Below are positions 11,323 through 23,242 of a DNA stretch of 64,000 nucleotides, piece by piece (positions within the stretch are counted from its first letter, which is position 1; the number at the start of each line of letters is the position of its first letter). The stretch spans positions 3,596,001 to 3,660,000 of the forward strand of contig JAUDYN010000001.1 of assembly GCA_030407005.1 (NCBI GenBank). The letters run 5' to 3'. Under the pieces are notes generated by a model. It did not search any database. It saw only the letters and a list, made by a program, of their open reading frames with translations, and was not told the DNA's origin. Made by a program: the position numbers and the translations under genes. The stretch is from Desarmillaria ectypa (Eukaryota; Basidiomycota; Agaricomycetes; Agaricales; Physalacriaceae).

Positions 11323-13192
11323 ATGACAGAATCTGCCGTGTGCCTGATGACGCCCATTGTGATGTCGACGATACCGGAAATTTATTTAAACACCGAGACG
11401 TTTTCTGTCTTGGCACCAAACTTGGCACTGGGATGGGCGGGAAAGTGGTTACTGCGGTTCATCGTTTTTACCATGAGGCTACCATGGACATTCTGGACAT
11501 TCTTCTTCACCCTCCGCCAAATATCACCTTATGCGATACCCACATTTCTCTTCGCTTTCATCTATAGCCAGGTTTATCTGTACTGGCTCGCGACCGTGGG
11601 TATGGGGTCGTGGGCGCCCGCTTGGCCAGCAAATAGGACTCGCCTCGTTTTTCTAATGGTATCGATACCGATATGGGGCCTCGTTATGCTAATATGGACT
11701 GTTGGTTTCACGGTTCTCAAGAGCGTATGGGCCAGGAGGACATCCCGAGGGGAATACTACGAGGCTATCGAGTTAGACCCAGAACTGCGCAGTAGTCGAA
11801 ATTTTCGTCGCAGATATGTCCAGTACAGATGGCATTTATCTGTGCTGGTCTATCTGTCTCTCTTTATATGTGGACTGTTCATGTTAATGACCCATGAACT
11901 GCCCGGAGACGTACGCTTCAAGGCCGATATCCAAGCTGCGATAAAATTTCCAAGACCGGAAGGACATGGAAACGGAGGTGCGTCAACATCTAGTCTACCT
12001 TACAATGTCTAAATCCAGCTGCAGAAAAGGTTTTTATTGGTGCCATGTTCTATAACAACGAGCAAGTCGTACCATATTGGTGTGATGAAGTGATCAAACT
12101 CATCAAGTATCTTGGCACAGTGAGTTCCTCCCCAATAACCCGTATTCTACGCTCATCTCTTGCAGGACAATGTTTTTGTCTCTACAGTCGAGTCTAACAG
12201 TGGCGACAAGACCCCAGCGTTGCTGGAAGAATTCAGCACTAGATTAACTACGCTCAAGGTCCAACATCGGATACTCAATTACGACACATCAATTACGCGT
12301 CCGGAAAGTATGGATACCGCACCGCCGCGAATCCGGTTTCTTGCTGCAGTCAGGAATAAGGTCCTGGAGCCCTTGGTAGAGAACGGGGGTTATGATCGCG
12401 TTATTTTCAGTAACGACGTCTTCATCGAGTCCGAGACAATCCTTGAGCTCCTTAAGACGCGCGACGGAGACTACGACATGGCCTGTGGGATTGATCTATC
12501 TTACTGGGGGTGAGAATTCGCCTTGTATAGTCACCATCGTCTCTGACAGCGCACCAGAATGTACGATGCTTGGGTCCTCCGAGATCGGCTAGGGCGCTTG
12601 GTATCATCATTATGGCCCTACTTCCTCGAGGACGCCGGCATGCAAGCGGTCATGAAAGACGAGCCTGCACCTGTCTTTACCTGCTGGAATGGCATCGTAT
12701 CCTTCCGTCCCGACCCGTTCCTCCCTGTCCACCTGCGTACCTCTGGTCGCCTCTCAACGTCGCCTCTCTCGAAACCTCTTCCCTCGTCCCATCCATCGTT
12801 TGGTCAGCCCGTCGATCTGTCTCCTGCTCAGACACCGCCCATGTCGTTCCGCGCGTCAGTAGAGGGCGAGTGCTTCTCATCAGAGTCGTTCCTTATGCCT
12901 TATGACATGCGTCGTCGATTCGAGATGAACAACATATACCTTAATCCGAGAGTGATTGTCAGCTATGACTGGAAGTTCTACGTCTGGTACAAGTGGGTAC
13001 TCAGACACTGGATGGTGAAATGGTGGATAGAGAATGTGGAGAACGGGAGCATGATGCATTTGGCGAAGATGGTGGTAGGGAATGCGAAGAATATCTGGAC
13101 CTGGGACGGTGGAGAATGTCAACCGGTGAGTGACAGAATTCTACGTACCTGCTGTTCATTGACTGACAAAAAATGTTCCGCAGTGGCAGTAA
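11323..13192 (+). CDS. CAP59/CMT1-type alpha-1,3-mannosyltransferase (GT69)
   Basis: Membrane-anchored Golgi glycosyltransferase of about 556 aa. Exons: 11323-11977, 12025-12119, 12166-12509, 12558-13125 and a 9-nt last exon 13184-13192 (Trp-Gln-stop). All introns are GT-AG and phases join exactly. The N-terminal third has several hydrophobic segments (about residues 35-60, 70-95, 105-130, 170-190). The catalytic part shows CAP59_mtransfer features: FIGAMFYNNEQVVPYW, NVFVSTVESNSGDKT, RIRFLAAVRNKVLEPL, RVIFSNDVFIESE, DLSYWGMYDAWVLRD, CWNGIVSFRPDPF, and a final IWTWDGGECQPWQ. Homologues in Cryptococcus add mannose to capsule or cell-wall glycans; here a wall or glycoprotein role is likely. The upstream out-of-frame ATG at 11,295 was not used. 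Confidence 0.88.
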
Positions 13193-13786
13193 TGGATCTA
13201 CACTAATTATTACTTCTATTTATTTCGGGAACAGCACTAATGGTTGGAAATTCAATCACGACACCGTTTACTATCCATCTAAGTATAAATTCGCGTCTGG
13301 ACCTGATGGAGCAAGAAGAAAGGGGCTTGGTGGCGCTGCACTTCTTAATGACAGGACGAATTATTTTAATATCGCTAGATCTGTGACGTCTAGCTCAACT
13401 AGAAGCAGAGGGTTCTTCCACATCCGCGTTGATCAGGAGAAGGCGGCGGCTTGGTGGCACTGCACTTCTTAATAGTGGAAGAATCCAGTCAAGTCATCGG
13501 CAGAATTGCGACGTCGAGGTCCCGCCCCCTCTCGTCGTTGTGCGCTCTAAGTAATGGTGGGTTTGTAGGACTTACTCCCAGGATCCGCCAAAGTCAAAAT
13601 TTCGGCTTTGTTCCAAGAATAGCAAATTTCGGATGCAGTCTCTCCCCCGGTACCACATGATCATGACAAGCATTCCCACTGTAAAAAGTCAAAATGTAAC
13701 ATAAGTGCACCGTAAGCGGCGTATTCCACAAAATGCAAGCAGTCTTTAAGTCTTATTTCCACATGATCACAAGACTTTTCAAGTCG
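13193..13786. other. Intergenic region with a 125-bp-spaced direct repeat
   Basis: No gene seen. A 39-nt unit (GGCTTGGTGGC...CTGCACTTCTTAAT) occurs at 13,324-13,362 and again at 13,449-13,487 with a few changes. The rest is the upstream region of HYD-B. Confidence 0.5.
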
Positions 13787-13794
13787 TATAAAAG
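13787..13794 (+). promoter_or_regulatory. TATA box of hydrophobin HYD-B
   Basis: TATAAAAG lies 50 nt before the HYD-B ATG, the same arrangement as in HYD-A. Confidence 0.6.
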
Positions 13795-13836
13795 AAACGG
13801 TAACACATCGAAGAGCATCATCACCCCAAACTCACA

Positions 13837-14338
13837 ATGTTCTCCCGCATCTCTACTTTCACCGTCGTCGCCTTGGTTGCATACGCAGCTGCCACTAAAA
13901 CTACCACCACCGTCACCGGCGGAAAGTGCAACTCTGGTTCCCTCCAGTGCTGCAAGTCTGTTCAGGACGTGAGTCCCAGGCGTCGCTCCCTCGAAATACT
14001 TATTTATGTATTTTATGCAGCCCAGCAGCAGCGCCGCACAGAGTGCTTTCGGAGTCGCCAGTATTCCTATTGGCAGCGTCACCGCCGATGTGTATGTCGC
14101 CCTACTTATATCCGCGATACGTACACTTAATCTTATGGTCTGCAGCGGTCTCGCCTGCGACCCCATCACTGTCGTTGGTCTGGGAACCACTCAGTGTGAT
14201 AACCAACCCGCTTGCTGCGAGAACAACAACTACGTGAGTAGTTTTCTGATATCTGGATATAAAAACTGCGGACTTAGCTCCTCTTACCAGAACGGTGTTG
14301 TTGCTCTCGGATGCACACCTGTTAACTTGGGTGCCTAA
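13837..14338 (+). CDS. Class I hydrophobin HYD-B
   Basis: Secreted wall protein of 112 aa. Exons: 13837-13968, 14021-14091, 14146-14233, 14291-14338. Exons 2-4 match HYD-A and HYD-C exactly in size (71, 88, 48 nt), while exon 1 is shorter. Signal peptide about residues 1-20 ([19 protein letters not shown]), then a Thr-rich stretch and GGKCNSG. All eight Cys are in class I order. It lacks the VPRQETN segment of HYD-A and HYD-C and has a Ser-rich PSSSAAQSA loop, so it is the most diverged of the three intact genes. Its stop is about 150 bp from the 3' end of the convergent dehydrogenase gene. Confidence 0.93.
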
Positions 14339-14487
14339 GTCCGTAGAATATTTCTCAATGCCTGAAAATTGATTATTGGTCTTCGTATTTCCTGAAACAT
14401 TTACACTTATCTTTCTTGCATTCATCATATAGACATTATTCCATACGTAGTACAAGCAGTGGGTGTTATACATTTATAATGATTTAT

Positions 14488-16471
14488 CTAAGCACCGGGA
14501 TGCAACAAGACTTTCGTGTACCCATCAATTCGCTTGTCAAATTTCTCGTATGCCGACGTGGCATCTTCAAGCGGCAGGTTATGCGATACGACGAAGGAGG
14601 GTTTCGCTCGACCAGCGATGATCAAGTCACGAAGATAGCGATTGTAGGACTGTCAAAGTCGTATAAAAAATCATAGCTTGTGAATGCGGAATTAAACAAA
14701 ACGGACCTTGACGTTACATTGCCCAGTTCCGACGGTCAGACCTTTCTCAAAGAGTTTTCCTGGAAAGGACACTCAGACAATGGGGTCTAACTAGAGGAGC
14801 AACCTACCAAATGGGAAAGAGATGTATCCCCTATATTTCTGTTAGTGCATATCCATTGCATAGGGATCCAGATGTACGCACTTGGCAGCAGCAGAGTCGG
14901 GCGCACCAGGATCTGTTGGCACGTACAACCCTGGAATACCCAATCCTCCTGTAGGTCGGACAACCTTGATGAGCGCCTCGAGCACAGCGTTGGGTTGTTC
15001 AGTCTTGCCATCGCTAGAGGTAGCTTGATAGCCAACAGCTGTAAAGAACAACAGAACGTCAACATGCACGTCAACAAGGAAGTAAACACGCGTACCATCC
15101 ACTCCGCGATCAACTTCTTTACTGTAATATGGCGGAGATAGTGAATCAAGCATAATACTAATCGTCAACGGCACTTCTTACCCTCCTCTCAACTTGATGA
15201 TTTGATCGGCAGGATCACTTTCAGTAAAGTTGATCGGGATGCAACCGATTTCTTTTGCCTTGGCTAGGCGCTCCGGCACACGATCAACGACATATACCTC
15301 TGCGGCACCGCGAATCAAAGCAGAGTAGGCAGCCATCAGACCCACTGGTCCAGCGCCAAAGACGGCAACCGACTCTCCCGGACGGAAGCCCTATTATTAA
15401 AAATGTGAATCTTGCTGAAGCCCAAGACTCTGGAGAGAACGGACAGAGATTTCAACTCCATGCCATCCCTAGCAGTCATTCAGTACTGAGACAAGCAAAG
15501 ATTAATCAAGCATACCGTTGGAAAGATATCAGCCAGAAGCGCAAAGTCTTCTTCGTGCTCGGTGCCAGGTGGTAATTTGAGTGCATTGAAGTCGGCGAAT
15601 GGAACTCGGATATATTCCTGCGTCTAGTGTTATCCTACAGTCCCTATCATTGACAGTACTGTCACGTACGGCTTGTCCACCTTGGTACGGTCCCATTGCA
15701 ACATAACTGAGCGTATCCTCAGTAATGAACCCTATAACGCGAGTGGTCGGCTCACCCATAGGCCCTAAATCATGTTCAGGTATTAGGATCGGGAATTAAT
15801 TATAGGATGCGTACCCGCCGGCCTATGTATAGCAGTATGTGGCGTCAGTAGTGATGCCATAACATCGTGATGACGACACTTACGAAACCTGGATTGACGT
15901 GGGTGCAGAAGGCCGAACGACCCTCCTCGCAGTTAAGGCAACGCCCACAAGCAACGTTAAATGGCATGACCACTCGGTCACCCTTCTTCAAAAGCTACAG
16001 ATCGCGTCAGTGTCGATAAGAAAAAACGTCGAGGAAGAAACATACGGCGACCCCACTTCCGGTTTCCTAAGGAGACTCAGGTTAATATACAGCAAGTTCT
16101 CCGCATAACAACGCACACACTTCGACGATACCCATGCTTGGATCATACATTCAGATGCAATATTATGGCTATAGAAGGGTATACTTCTCATGGCCAAAGA
16201 CTATACCAGCCTGCGCTCCAGTACGTCCTTCGTACATATGCAGATCACTGTCACGACACTCATTAGTTTCTTGTGTGTGCAAACGTCGTAACGTATGTTT
16301 ACCTTCCGCAGATACAACTAGTAGTCACTGAAAATATATGTTAATATCTCGTCTCACTGATAGAAATCGGGGCGCGCCTCTAACAATGACATCATCGGCA
16401 TGCTCGATGGTAGGCTTTGGAACGTCCCGAACGGTGACGCGGAATGGACTTTCGTATACAACAGCGCGCAT
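14488..16471 (-). CDS. Zinc-dependent alcohol/formaldehyde dehydrogenase, 17 exons
   Basis: NAD(P)-dependent medium-chain dehydrogenase of about 390 aa (GroES-like plus Rossmann domain), closest in motif pattern to glutathione-independent formaldehyde dehydrogenases. Start MRAVVYESPF at 16,471; stop TAG at 14,490-14,488. Spliced motifs: ICGSDLHMYEGRTGA and FGHE (zinc site), GDRVVMPFNVACGRC and CLNCEEG (structural Cys cluster), AYGYVAMGPYQGGQAEYI, LADIFPTGWHG, VAVFGAGPVGL (nucleotide loop), KGYISFPFGKLFEKGL. I could join 17 exons in frame, including microexons of 8 nt (15,815-15,822), 9 nt (15,756-15,764) and 16 nt. All introns are GT-AG except the first, which needs a GC donor (16,377-16,376). 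Likely oxidises alcohols or formaldehyde in the cytosol; substrate inferred from family only. Confidence 0.85.
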
Positions 16472-18713
16472 CGTGGATGAATTTAGTAGGATAAGATGGT
16501 AGATGAGAGACAAGCTATGTGAGAACGCCTCAGTACAAATAGAAGATTAAGTCATAGCTTCATCGTGATACCCAAGGGAGAAAAGTAATCCGGAAGCAAG
16601 TCACATGTTGAAGTTGTCCAGCGTGCTCAAGACGCCAATTGCTTGCCAAGGATGCTGCGGTATAGAAGACAGGTGCTAACGCGGAAATCTGATGAGACTC
16701 CGGACCGTCCAGACAGAAAAGAAGGGTATTTTGATTATCTTTATGAAAAAAACGCTGATATACTTGTAAGAAAAAAGACAACCTGCGAGCAGGTAAAGAT
16801 AGCACCAGGCACTCATCATACTGCACCATCCAGGTGACTTAAGTCAGGCCAGAAGTAGAAAGAAAATTCGAAGCGGTTAACTCAAGTTCTCAAAGTCCCG
16901 GATCCAGCTGATACCACGAGTCCATACAGAAGGAGTTGCTCGGAACAGAAGGAGAAGTACGAAGGTTCATTATATTTCTCCCATAGAAATTGTCAAAGTA
17001 GCATTGTGTTGGCAATTACTATTACAGCCGAAGGTAAATGGAGGCCTGTTGTTCCGGAAAGCGTGACTGATCCTCATATCGTGGGTATCATAGCATGTAT
17101 TCGACAAACCCCATCACCGGGACCGATAATATGTCGCGATTTTATCCTGGCAGACAAAAACGGGGGCAATTACTTGATGCCAAGCAAGCAAGTTCAGTAC
17201 TAGTACATTGGAAGTCCAGAAAGTGACGGTGTATTCAAATGGATAAGTGTATCCATCTTATCACAGTGATACGCTTCAGATCATTCAAGAAGTCACAGAG
17301 GATATTCCGTTCAATTAGAAGTGATAGAGTTATCTCCGCATTCTGCGAGAAAAATCGAAGGAAGGGAAAGATTTGGTTGAGATTTGGGAAGATCATACTT
17401 TCTCCGGCAAGATGTTTACCGTTCTGAGTGACAGTTGCGCAGGTGGGTTACGCTATCTCCATGAGCGGTATGGAACGCCACGTCGTGTTCTTCATCCATC
17501 GATTGGTATGCTGGAGCAAAATGATGTCGTAGTGGCGAGCCCGCGTGGGAATTTTTCCGCTCTTTCCTTTCCTGTCACCGCGGACTCAGGAGTTAGCTGG
17601 CAATGAACCGTACCGGAGCACAAACTGCCGGGATTTTCAGCCCGCCCAACGGCATGAAACTTCGGTTGACATCATCTTTAACTGCCACTACCATCTTACC
17701 AGCGCAAACACTCAAGGACTTATCGCTAGTCGTTGTGTGATATGGCGAATCCCGTGCCCTCATTGAGACGGATTAAATGTCCTTCTAATCCGATATCTTG
17801 CAAGTACTCAGACTCAATATCCATTACCATGTTCTCTCAATGCACCATCCTGCTAATCAACGGACCTGATCTCAGCCTTCTGGGCACCCGTGAATCTCGG
17901 TGTCTAATGTAAATGCCACGGCGGCGAAGGACGGGCGACAGCCTACGACTTTCAGAGCAACCACGAAGGGGCCATCGTGGATAGTATGCATCATGCGATT
18001 CACAAGATAATCGAGGATGTCGATGGTATTGTTATCGGCCCAGGTTAGGGAATCCTTTTCGCGTGCATTACGACCGTCTAAAAAATGTTGCCCACGGGAG
18101 TCATGCATATGTCCGTCGTCCTTCGGGATGATTTACTCGGGTCGTCTATTCCATTCATGTAACGGATCTTCATACACGGGAGGCATTTAGGCATGTTTCG
18201 TACTTTACGACAACTTGACGGCGGCCATCATCATTGGGATTGAGATCAAAGGATATGGTATGTCATGATATTTCTTCTCAGCTTGTACATGTGCTTAACG
18301 ACTACTAGGTTAGACTATGCCGTTGACTTTGTTGCCACAAGTACCAAATTTGGGTTCATTTAGCAGGGATATGATGTCTTATGTCATTAATCATGATTTT
18401 CAAGCGACTCTGATTCGCCAAGCCTATGGGCAACCACCCATTGAAAAGATTCGCTAGATGTGAAGAAATGATGCCAAGACTCCAAAATGATATCTCGTAA
18501 CTTGGAACCAGCAATAGCCACCACTGTGACTAGCAATTCTTTTGATTTTTTGCCTTGGAACACCAAACAGAAGATCGGACGCGAAAAAGCAATCTCCACA
18601 GAATACGAGAAAATAGACACCTCGTCCTCTCGTAAATTCCTCTGTACCGTTCATTCAATCAGGCAGTCTGTCGTGTCGGTATTTATATCTTTATCTTCGC
18701 ACGATGAAGACGG
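16472..18713. other. Gene-poor region of 2.2 kb upstream of HYD-C
   Basis: No convincing gene except one weak frame at 17,872-18,108. From about 18,486 (TATCTCGTAACTTGGA) the sequence begins to resemble the region upstream of HYD-A. Confidence 0.4.
17872..18108 (-). CDS. Orphan frame, doubtful
   Basis: Frame of 78 codons with normal-looking composition (DGRNAREKDSLTWADNN, ILDYLVNRMMHTIHDGPF, VVGCRPSFAAVAFTLD) that reads like a fragment of a globular protein. No family recognised, no partner exons found, no clear promoter. Could be a remnant of a decayed gene or chance. Confidence 0.25.
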   Translation of the reverse strand: MHDSRGQHFLDGRNAREKDSLTWADNNTIDILDYLVNRMMHTIHDGPFVVALKVVGCRPSFAAVAFTLDTEIHGCPEG

Positions 18714-18720
18714 TATAAAG
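18714..18720 (+). promoter_or_regulatory. TATA box of hydrophobin HYD-C
   Basis: TATAAAG lies 56 nt before the HYD-C ATG, in the position equivalent to that of HYD-A. Confidence 0.55.
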
Positions 18721-18769
18721 GGTGCAACAAGTTGAGGAATCTATATCCTCAACTCGCAGCTTCGCAACA

Positions 18770-19304
18770 ATGTTTGTTCGCATCTCTGCTTTCTCCTTTG
18801 CCATTCTGGCTTTGCCTCTTCTCGTGGCCAGCAGCGCCGTTCCCAGACAAGAGACCAACACGACCGTCACCGGCGGCAAGTGTAACACCGGTTCAGCCCA
18901 ATGCTGCAAGTCTGTTCAAGACGTGAGCTACTCCTTATTTATTTCCTTCTCTCGAGGAATACCACTAACTGTCATGTACTCATAGCCCAAGTCCTCCGCT
19001 GTGCAAGACGCCCTGGGTGCTTTGGGGATCCCCATCGGTGGTATCACCGCTAATGTGTAAGTTGGATATACTTATTCGCATAAATCGGCGCTCATTGGCT
19101 CTACAGTGGTCTCACTTGTGACCCCATCACCGTCATCGGCTTGGGTACGACGTCGTGTGCTATCCAGCCCGTTTGCTGCGAGAACAACAACTTTGTGAGT
19201 ACTTGTGGTAGTGTCGGCCGCATGACAAGATATTTACTGAATATTTGTTTTTGAAGAACGGTGTGGTTGCTCTGGGCTGCACTCCCATTAACGTAGTGGC
19301 TTGA
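18770..19304 (+). CDS. Class I hydrophobin HYD-C
   Basis: Secreted wall protein of 119 aa, the close paralogue of HYD-A. Exons: 18770-18922, 18986-19056, 19107-19194, 19257-19304. Signal peptide [18 protein letters not shown], then the same [16 protein letters not shown] segment as HYD-A. All eight Cys are present (GGKC, QCC, LTC, TSC, PVCC, LGC). The third intron even keeps the TTGAAG acceptor of HYD-A. It opens the second copy of the duplicated block and is the only gene of that copy without a lesion. Confidence 0.93.
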
Positions 19305-19348
19305 TAGAAATGCTCTGTTTAAAGTTGTATTCAACATTTTCCTTCAGG

Positions 19349-21146
19349 CTACGGCAGGCTCTCAATATACTTCCTCATGGAAAACTGAATTCGTAATGCT
19401 TCCTTCACGGTATCGGGTATTTCATCCAAAATATGAACTCCCTCTTCAATAACACGATCAAAAATGCAACGAGCATAACTCCCTTGCCTACCCCAAGCAC
19501 GTCACTGGCGTCGTAAGCCAGTTGCACACTGAACTTATCCAACACAAACCGATCGAGCGCTTCAAACACCTGCAAAGAGACCTCCTCCGATAGCGACGAT
19601 TCCAGCGTAAGAGATCAGTCAGCTCTATATGTAGCCCTGCCAAATCTGGCTTAACATCCCTGTAAAGCAGCATGGAAATTGGAGATATGCTCCAATGCGA
19701 AGGGGTAGGATTTGCGTATGTTTTAATTAGTCGGAAAACAGACAAGGCGTGGTCGTAGCGAGAGGTGAAGAATTTTTCATTAAGCAGTATCTCTATGAGA
19801 GCTCTGCAGAGCTCTGCATCGACTGGATCGTATGACAACGGTGTCTGCACTATAACCGTCGGGATTACCGATAAATGTAGCATCAACGAAGGGAACTTTT
19901 GTCGATCATATTTATTCGCCGGGTCATGATCGTAGATACGGACGGTACGCAGCATACGTTATTTCCCCAGAAATATGATGGCACCGTTATATCTGACATT
20001 GTCGAGAAAAACGGTATTAAAAGCATCGGTCTCAGAAAGGGAGAACTTCGTTATGGCGAACGTGAAAAGGTCATCGGGTGATCTGGAAAGGCTCCAAATG
20101 ACCGACGATTCCAAGTCTGTGCCCTCAGGGAAATTGAATGAGCTTTCCCCATTGACGAGTTTGAATGTGTTTCTCCTGGAGAATTTTGAGCAGCGAGGCG
20201 TTCACTGGCACAGGACCCTCGTACACGAGACTGTTGGAACGCAAGACGATGGCAATCCGGGAGCTGACGACAAAAATACGATGGATGTGACCGCCTGTTC
20301 CCGATATGCCCTCCTACAATCCAAACCCCTGACTAGTCAGAATGAATTTTGACGCTGTATTGACTTCCTATATGCAGAAGAAATAACTCTCAGCCTGGAT
20401 ATGGTACGCAATGGCCTCGTAATGCTCAGAGTTGGGATCGATGTGGATCGCCATCGGATTATGAATCTTCTCCCAGACGTGCTGATCATACGCCGCATGG
20501 GCGTCGTGAAGAATATGTGGATGAGGGGTATCCAAGTAATAACGGAGGACGTGTAGCCACACATCGGTATGTGTTTGACACTGGTGCTTGGTTTTGTAGC
20601 GCTCAAGCTATAAATGAACGGGCAGGCCTCCAGTGGGATGATCAGGATTGAAATGCGACGCTCTTAAATTGCGATAATGCATCATGAACAACAACTTCCG
20701 CAACCGTTCGAGATCATGCCGTTTCAGGATGGCTTTTCCACTGGCGAGACTGGAATAGAGACCTTCGATGATCACAGCAGCGTCTCTTTCTAGCACGGCA
20801 AGCTTTTCCTCCGGATCATTGACATTGCTGGAGTTGCTTGCGTCCCTATAAAGATTCTCGAGCCCATAGATGGTCCTGATCGAACGAACATCGAGGCTCC
20901 CTGCCACCGGGTCGTGGTGGAGGACATGGTCGGGATATCTGTTTATATTCTTTGCGTCGCTCCGCTTTAGATCTGTGAAGATCAGTTAAGAGAGGTAGGT
21001 TTCCACGTAGTGCGAGGGTTCACTCACTTGTGAGGACCAGTCTGAAAACGCCGCAATAATCTCGGAATGGAGTGGTGGAACTGGTTTTTTTGAGTGAGTG
21101 GGGGTGTAATGGCCGATACGGTAATTAGATTAGCTCGACGAAGCAT
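19349..21146 (-). pseudogene. DUF4238 protein, second copy, broken
   Basis: Colinear remnant of the gene at 2745-4541. The start is recognisable at 21,146 (MLRRANL, later NQFHHSIPR and RRFQTGPHK), as are SLDVRSIRTIYGLENLYRDAS (20,907 on), VWLHVLRYYLDTPHPHI, and ANKYDRQKFPSLMLHLSVIPT (19,900). The frame is broken by a stop near 20,607, another near 20,366, further stops and several frame changes in 19,950-20,340, and a frame change near 19,720. Not translatable as one protein. Confidence 0.85.
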
Positions 21147-21906
21147 CGGCGCTGTGAGTAACAAAGTAAGCGCCAGAATTGCGTGGAGTGGGTAATAGCC
21201 TGATGGGCATACCCTGCTTCGATTCGAGCGCTTAGATCCCCCTGAGATGCGTAACTTCTTGGATCCGGCTATCACATATCAATATAAGGGGCTACTCATT
21301 CTCCTCGTACTTGAGTACGTTGGATCATATCGGGGTTCCAAAAGTATCTGAGTCATGCAAATGTCGGACACCTTCACCATATATTAGTAGACAGAGTAGG
21401 CCAAGTACAACAGGGTCACGTGTATGACTATAATCTATAGCAACGTTAATAAGCTATTATGCGTTTATGGGGAAGCAAATTTCATTTTCAGGATATGATG
21501 ATGAACGTTCGGTTTGCGAACATTGGTGACATCAAACTGCCATTAGAATAGTACCTTGCACCAAGGATTTCACATAAATGATTGGGCAGGGAACTTTTCC
21601 ACATGACTTGGGACCAAGTTATATAAACGTTCCCAACGGCTGGTATGCTTGAGCCGAATACCGGCAATATATGTATTCCAAGGTCTCTTGGGGCAAAGTG
21701 CTATCGATCGTGATAGGTTTTTGACTTGTTTCTCATCAGTTTCGCTTTGACATTGACTGTACTTTTGTGTATTTCAGGCATCTGCAGACATCGTTGGATC
21801 TTGAAAGGCTCTAATAACAGGGTTGTTAAAGTCCCGGAAACCAAGGTGGGGCTGGCTCGAATTACTGTTCTCTTCCCTATCTCATGCGTATCTAGGCCGC
21901 GTATTC
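21147..21906. other. Divergent intergenic region, second block copy
   Basis: Gene-free spacer that aligns patchily with 4542-5548. Contains a possible TATA (GTTATATAAACG near 21,620). Confidence 0.4.
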
Positions 21907-23242
21907 ATGACGGAGTTCTTTCCTCAGGAGCTCGTCGAGGCGATAATCGACGAGGTCCGCGGCTCCAATGATCTCAAAGCGTGCTCGCTTACATGTCACG
22001 CTTTCTCATCTCGCGCCCGCGCCATTCTCTTCCGCCAGGTCAAGCTGAGCGGCCGATCGCGAGTCAATGCGTTCCAAGATTTCACAAACTATGTGTGGCA
22101 TCTCCATATATTCCTTCGCTTGTGGAGACTCTCTGCATCCACGGCTACCATCGCGGCCCCACCCTTCTTCGCCCCACGTCCGGCATCGTTAATTCTATCC
22201 TTCAATTCATGCAAAATCTCAAGGTCATCAAATTTTACGATGTCACTATCAGCGATTTCTGCGATGGATCGCTAGCACGGCTCTCGTCCTACTTCTTCCG
22301 TGAAATACATCTTTATGACGTCGTCTTTCACGAGAACGGGTTCGGCCAGATGTGTGCAGTCCTACAAGGATCACCAGACTTGGAACGGCTATTTGTACAT
22401 CATACTAGCCTGATAACGGTGTCTATGTTTGGAGGTGATGAAACCAGCCAGCCGAGACTGGACCATACGCACGTTACGCATCGCGGACCTCTTATCCGAG
22501 ACTTGAGCATCGTGAGCAGAGATTCATACAAGTGCCCTGCCTTCATTGAAGCGATAATAGAGACGAAACCCTGCCTTCTGTCCATCGACAAACTGCATCG
22601 ATTTGCGTTCAGCCTTAGCGAGAACATCGACTTACAGCATCTCGAAAAAATACTCACACTGATCAGACACTCTTCGAGTGCTGTCGCTGACATTCAATTG
22701 CTGTGAGTGTTTGTAAGTGCATCTCTTTGGTGTATATTCTTATCACAGATATGGCAGCAAACGCATCGGACTCTCACTCATTGGACACGCTTCCTATCGT
22801 CGGAATGGGGCATTTGCGAGATATTACTTTCATGGTCACATATGGGCTCTATGCGCCTTATTATTTGCGATGGTGGATCCAATGCCTGAAGAAAGTGATA
22901 GCTTCTGACGAAACGCCGGCCTTGGAGATAATGGACATCGAATTGGGCCCTTCGTTCAGTTTGGTAAACCCCACGTCGCAGCCAGAGTGGAACGAGTTTG
23001 ACAAGATACTCTCAAGCCCACCGTTCGACGATGGGTTTCGAACGCTAACGATCCAGGTACAGAAGATGTCGCCGGACGAACAGGAGAATCAACGGGGCGG
23101 AAGTCGGTTGGCCTCGCCGTTGGAGAGCATTTCACGTGTGCCTCGGAAGGGTGTCAAGGGTGTCGAAGTCAAACCGAAGCATCTTAAAGCGCGGTTCCGT
23201 AGGCTGGCAAGAAAGGGTAAAATTTCTGTCAAAGTCATATAG
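21907..23242 (+). pseudogene. F-box/LRR-type gene, copy 2, frameshifted
   Basis: Paralogue of the gene at 5549. ATG at 21,907, F-box PQELVEAIIDEV and LKACSLTCHAFSSRARAILF. Relative to copy 1, one nucleotide is missing near 22,075 (GTTCCAAGATT against ATTCCGGAGATT) and two near 22,660, just before the intron 22,703-22,748. Between and after these the sequence is clearly coding in shifted frames: KFYDVTISDF, HENGFGQMCAVLQGSPDLERL, LPIVGMGHLRDITFMVTYG, WWIQCLKKVIASDE, ending GKISVKVI-stop. With three frames needed, one protein is not made unless the sequence contains errors. Confidence 0.65.
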
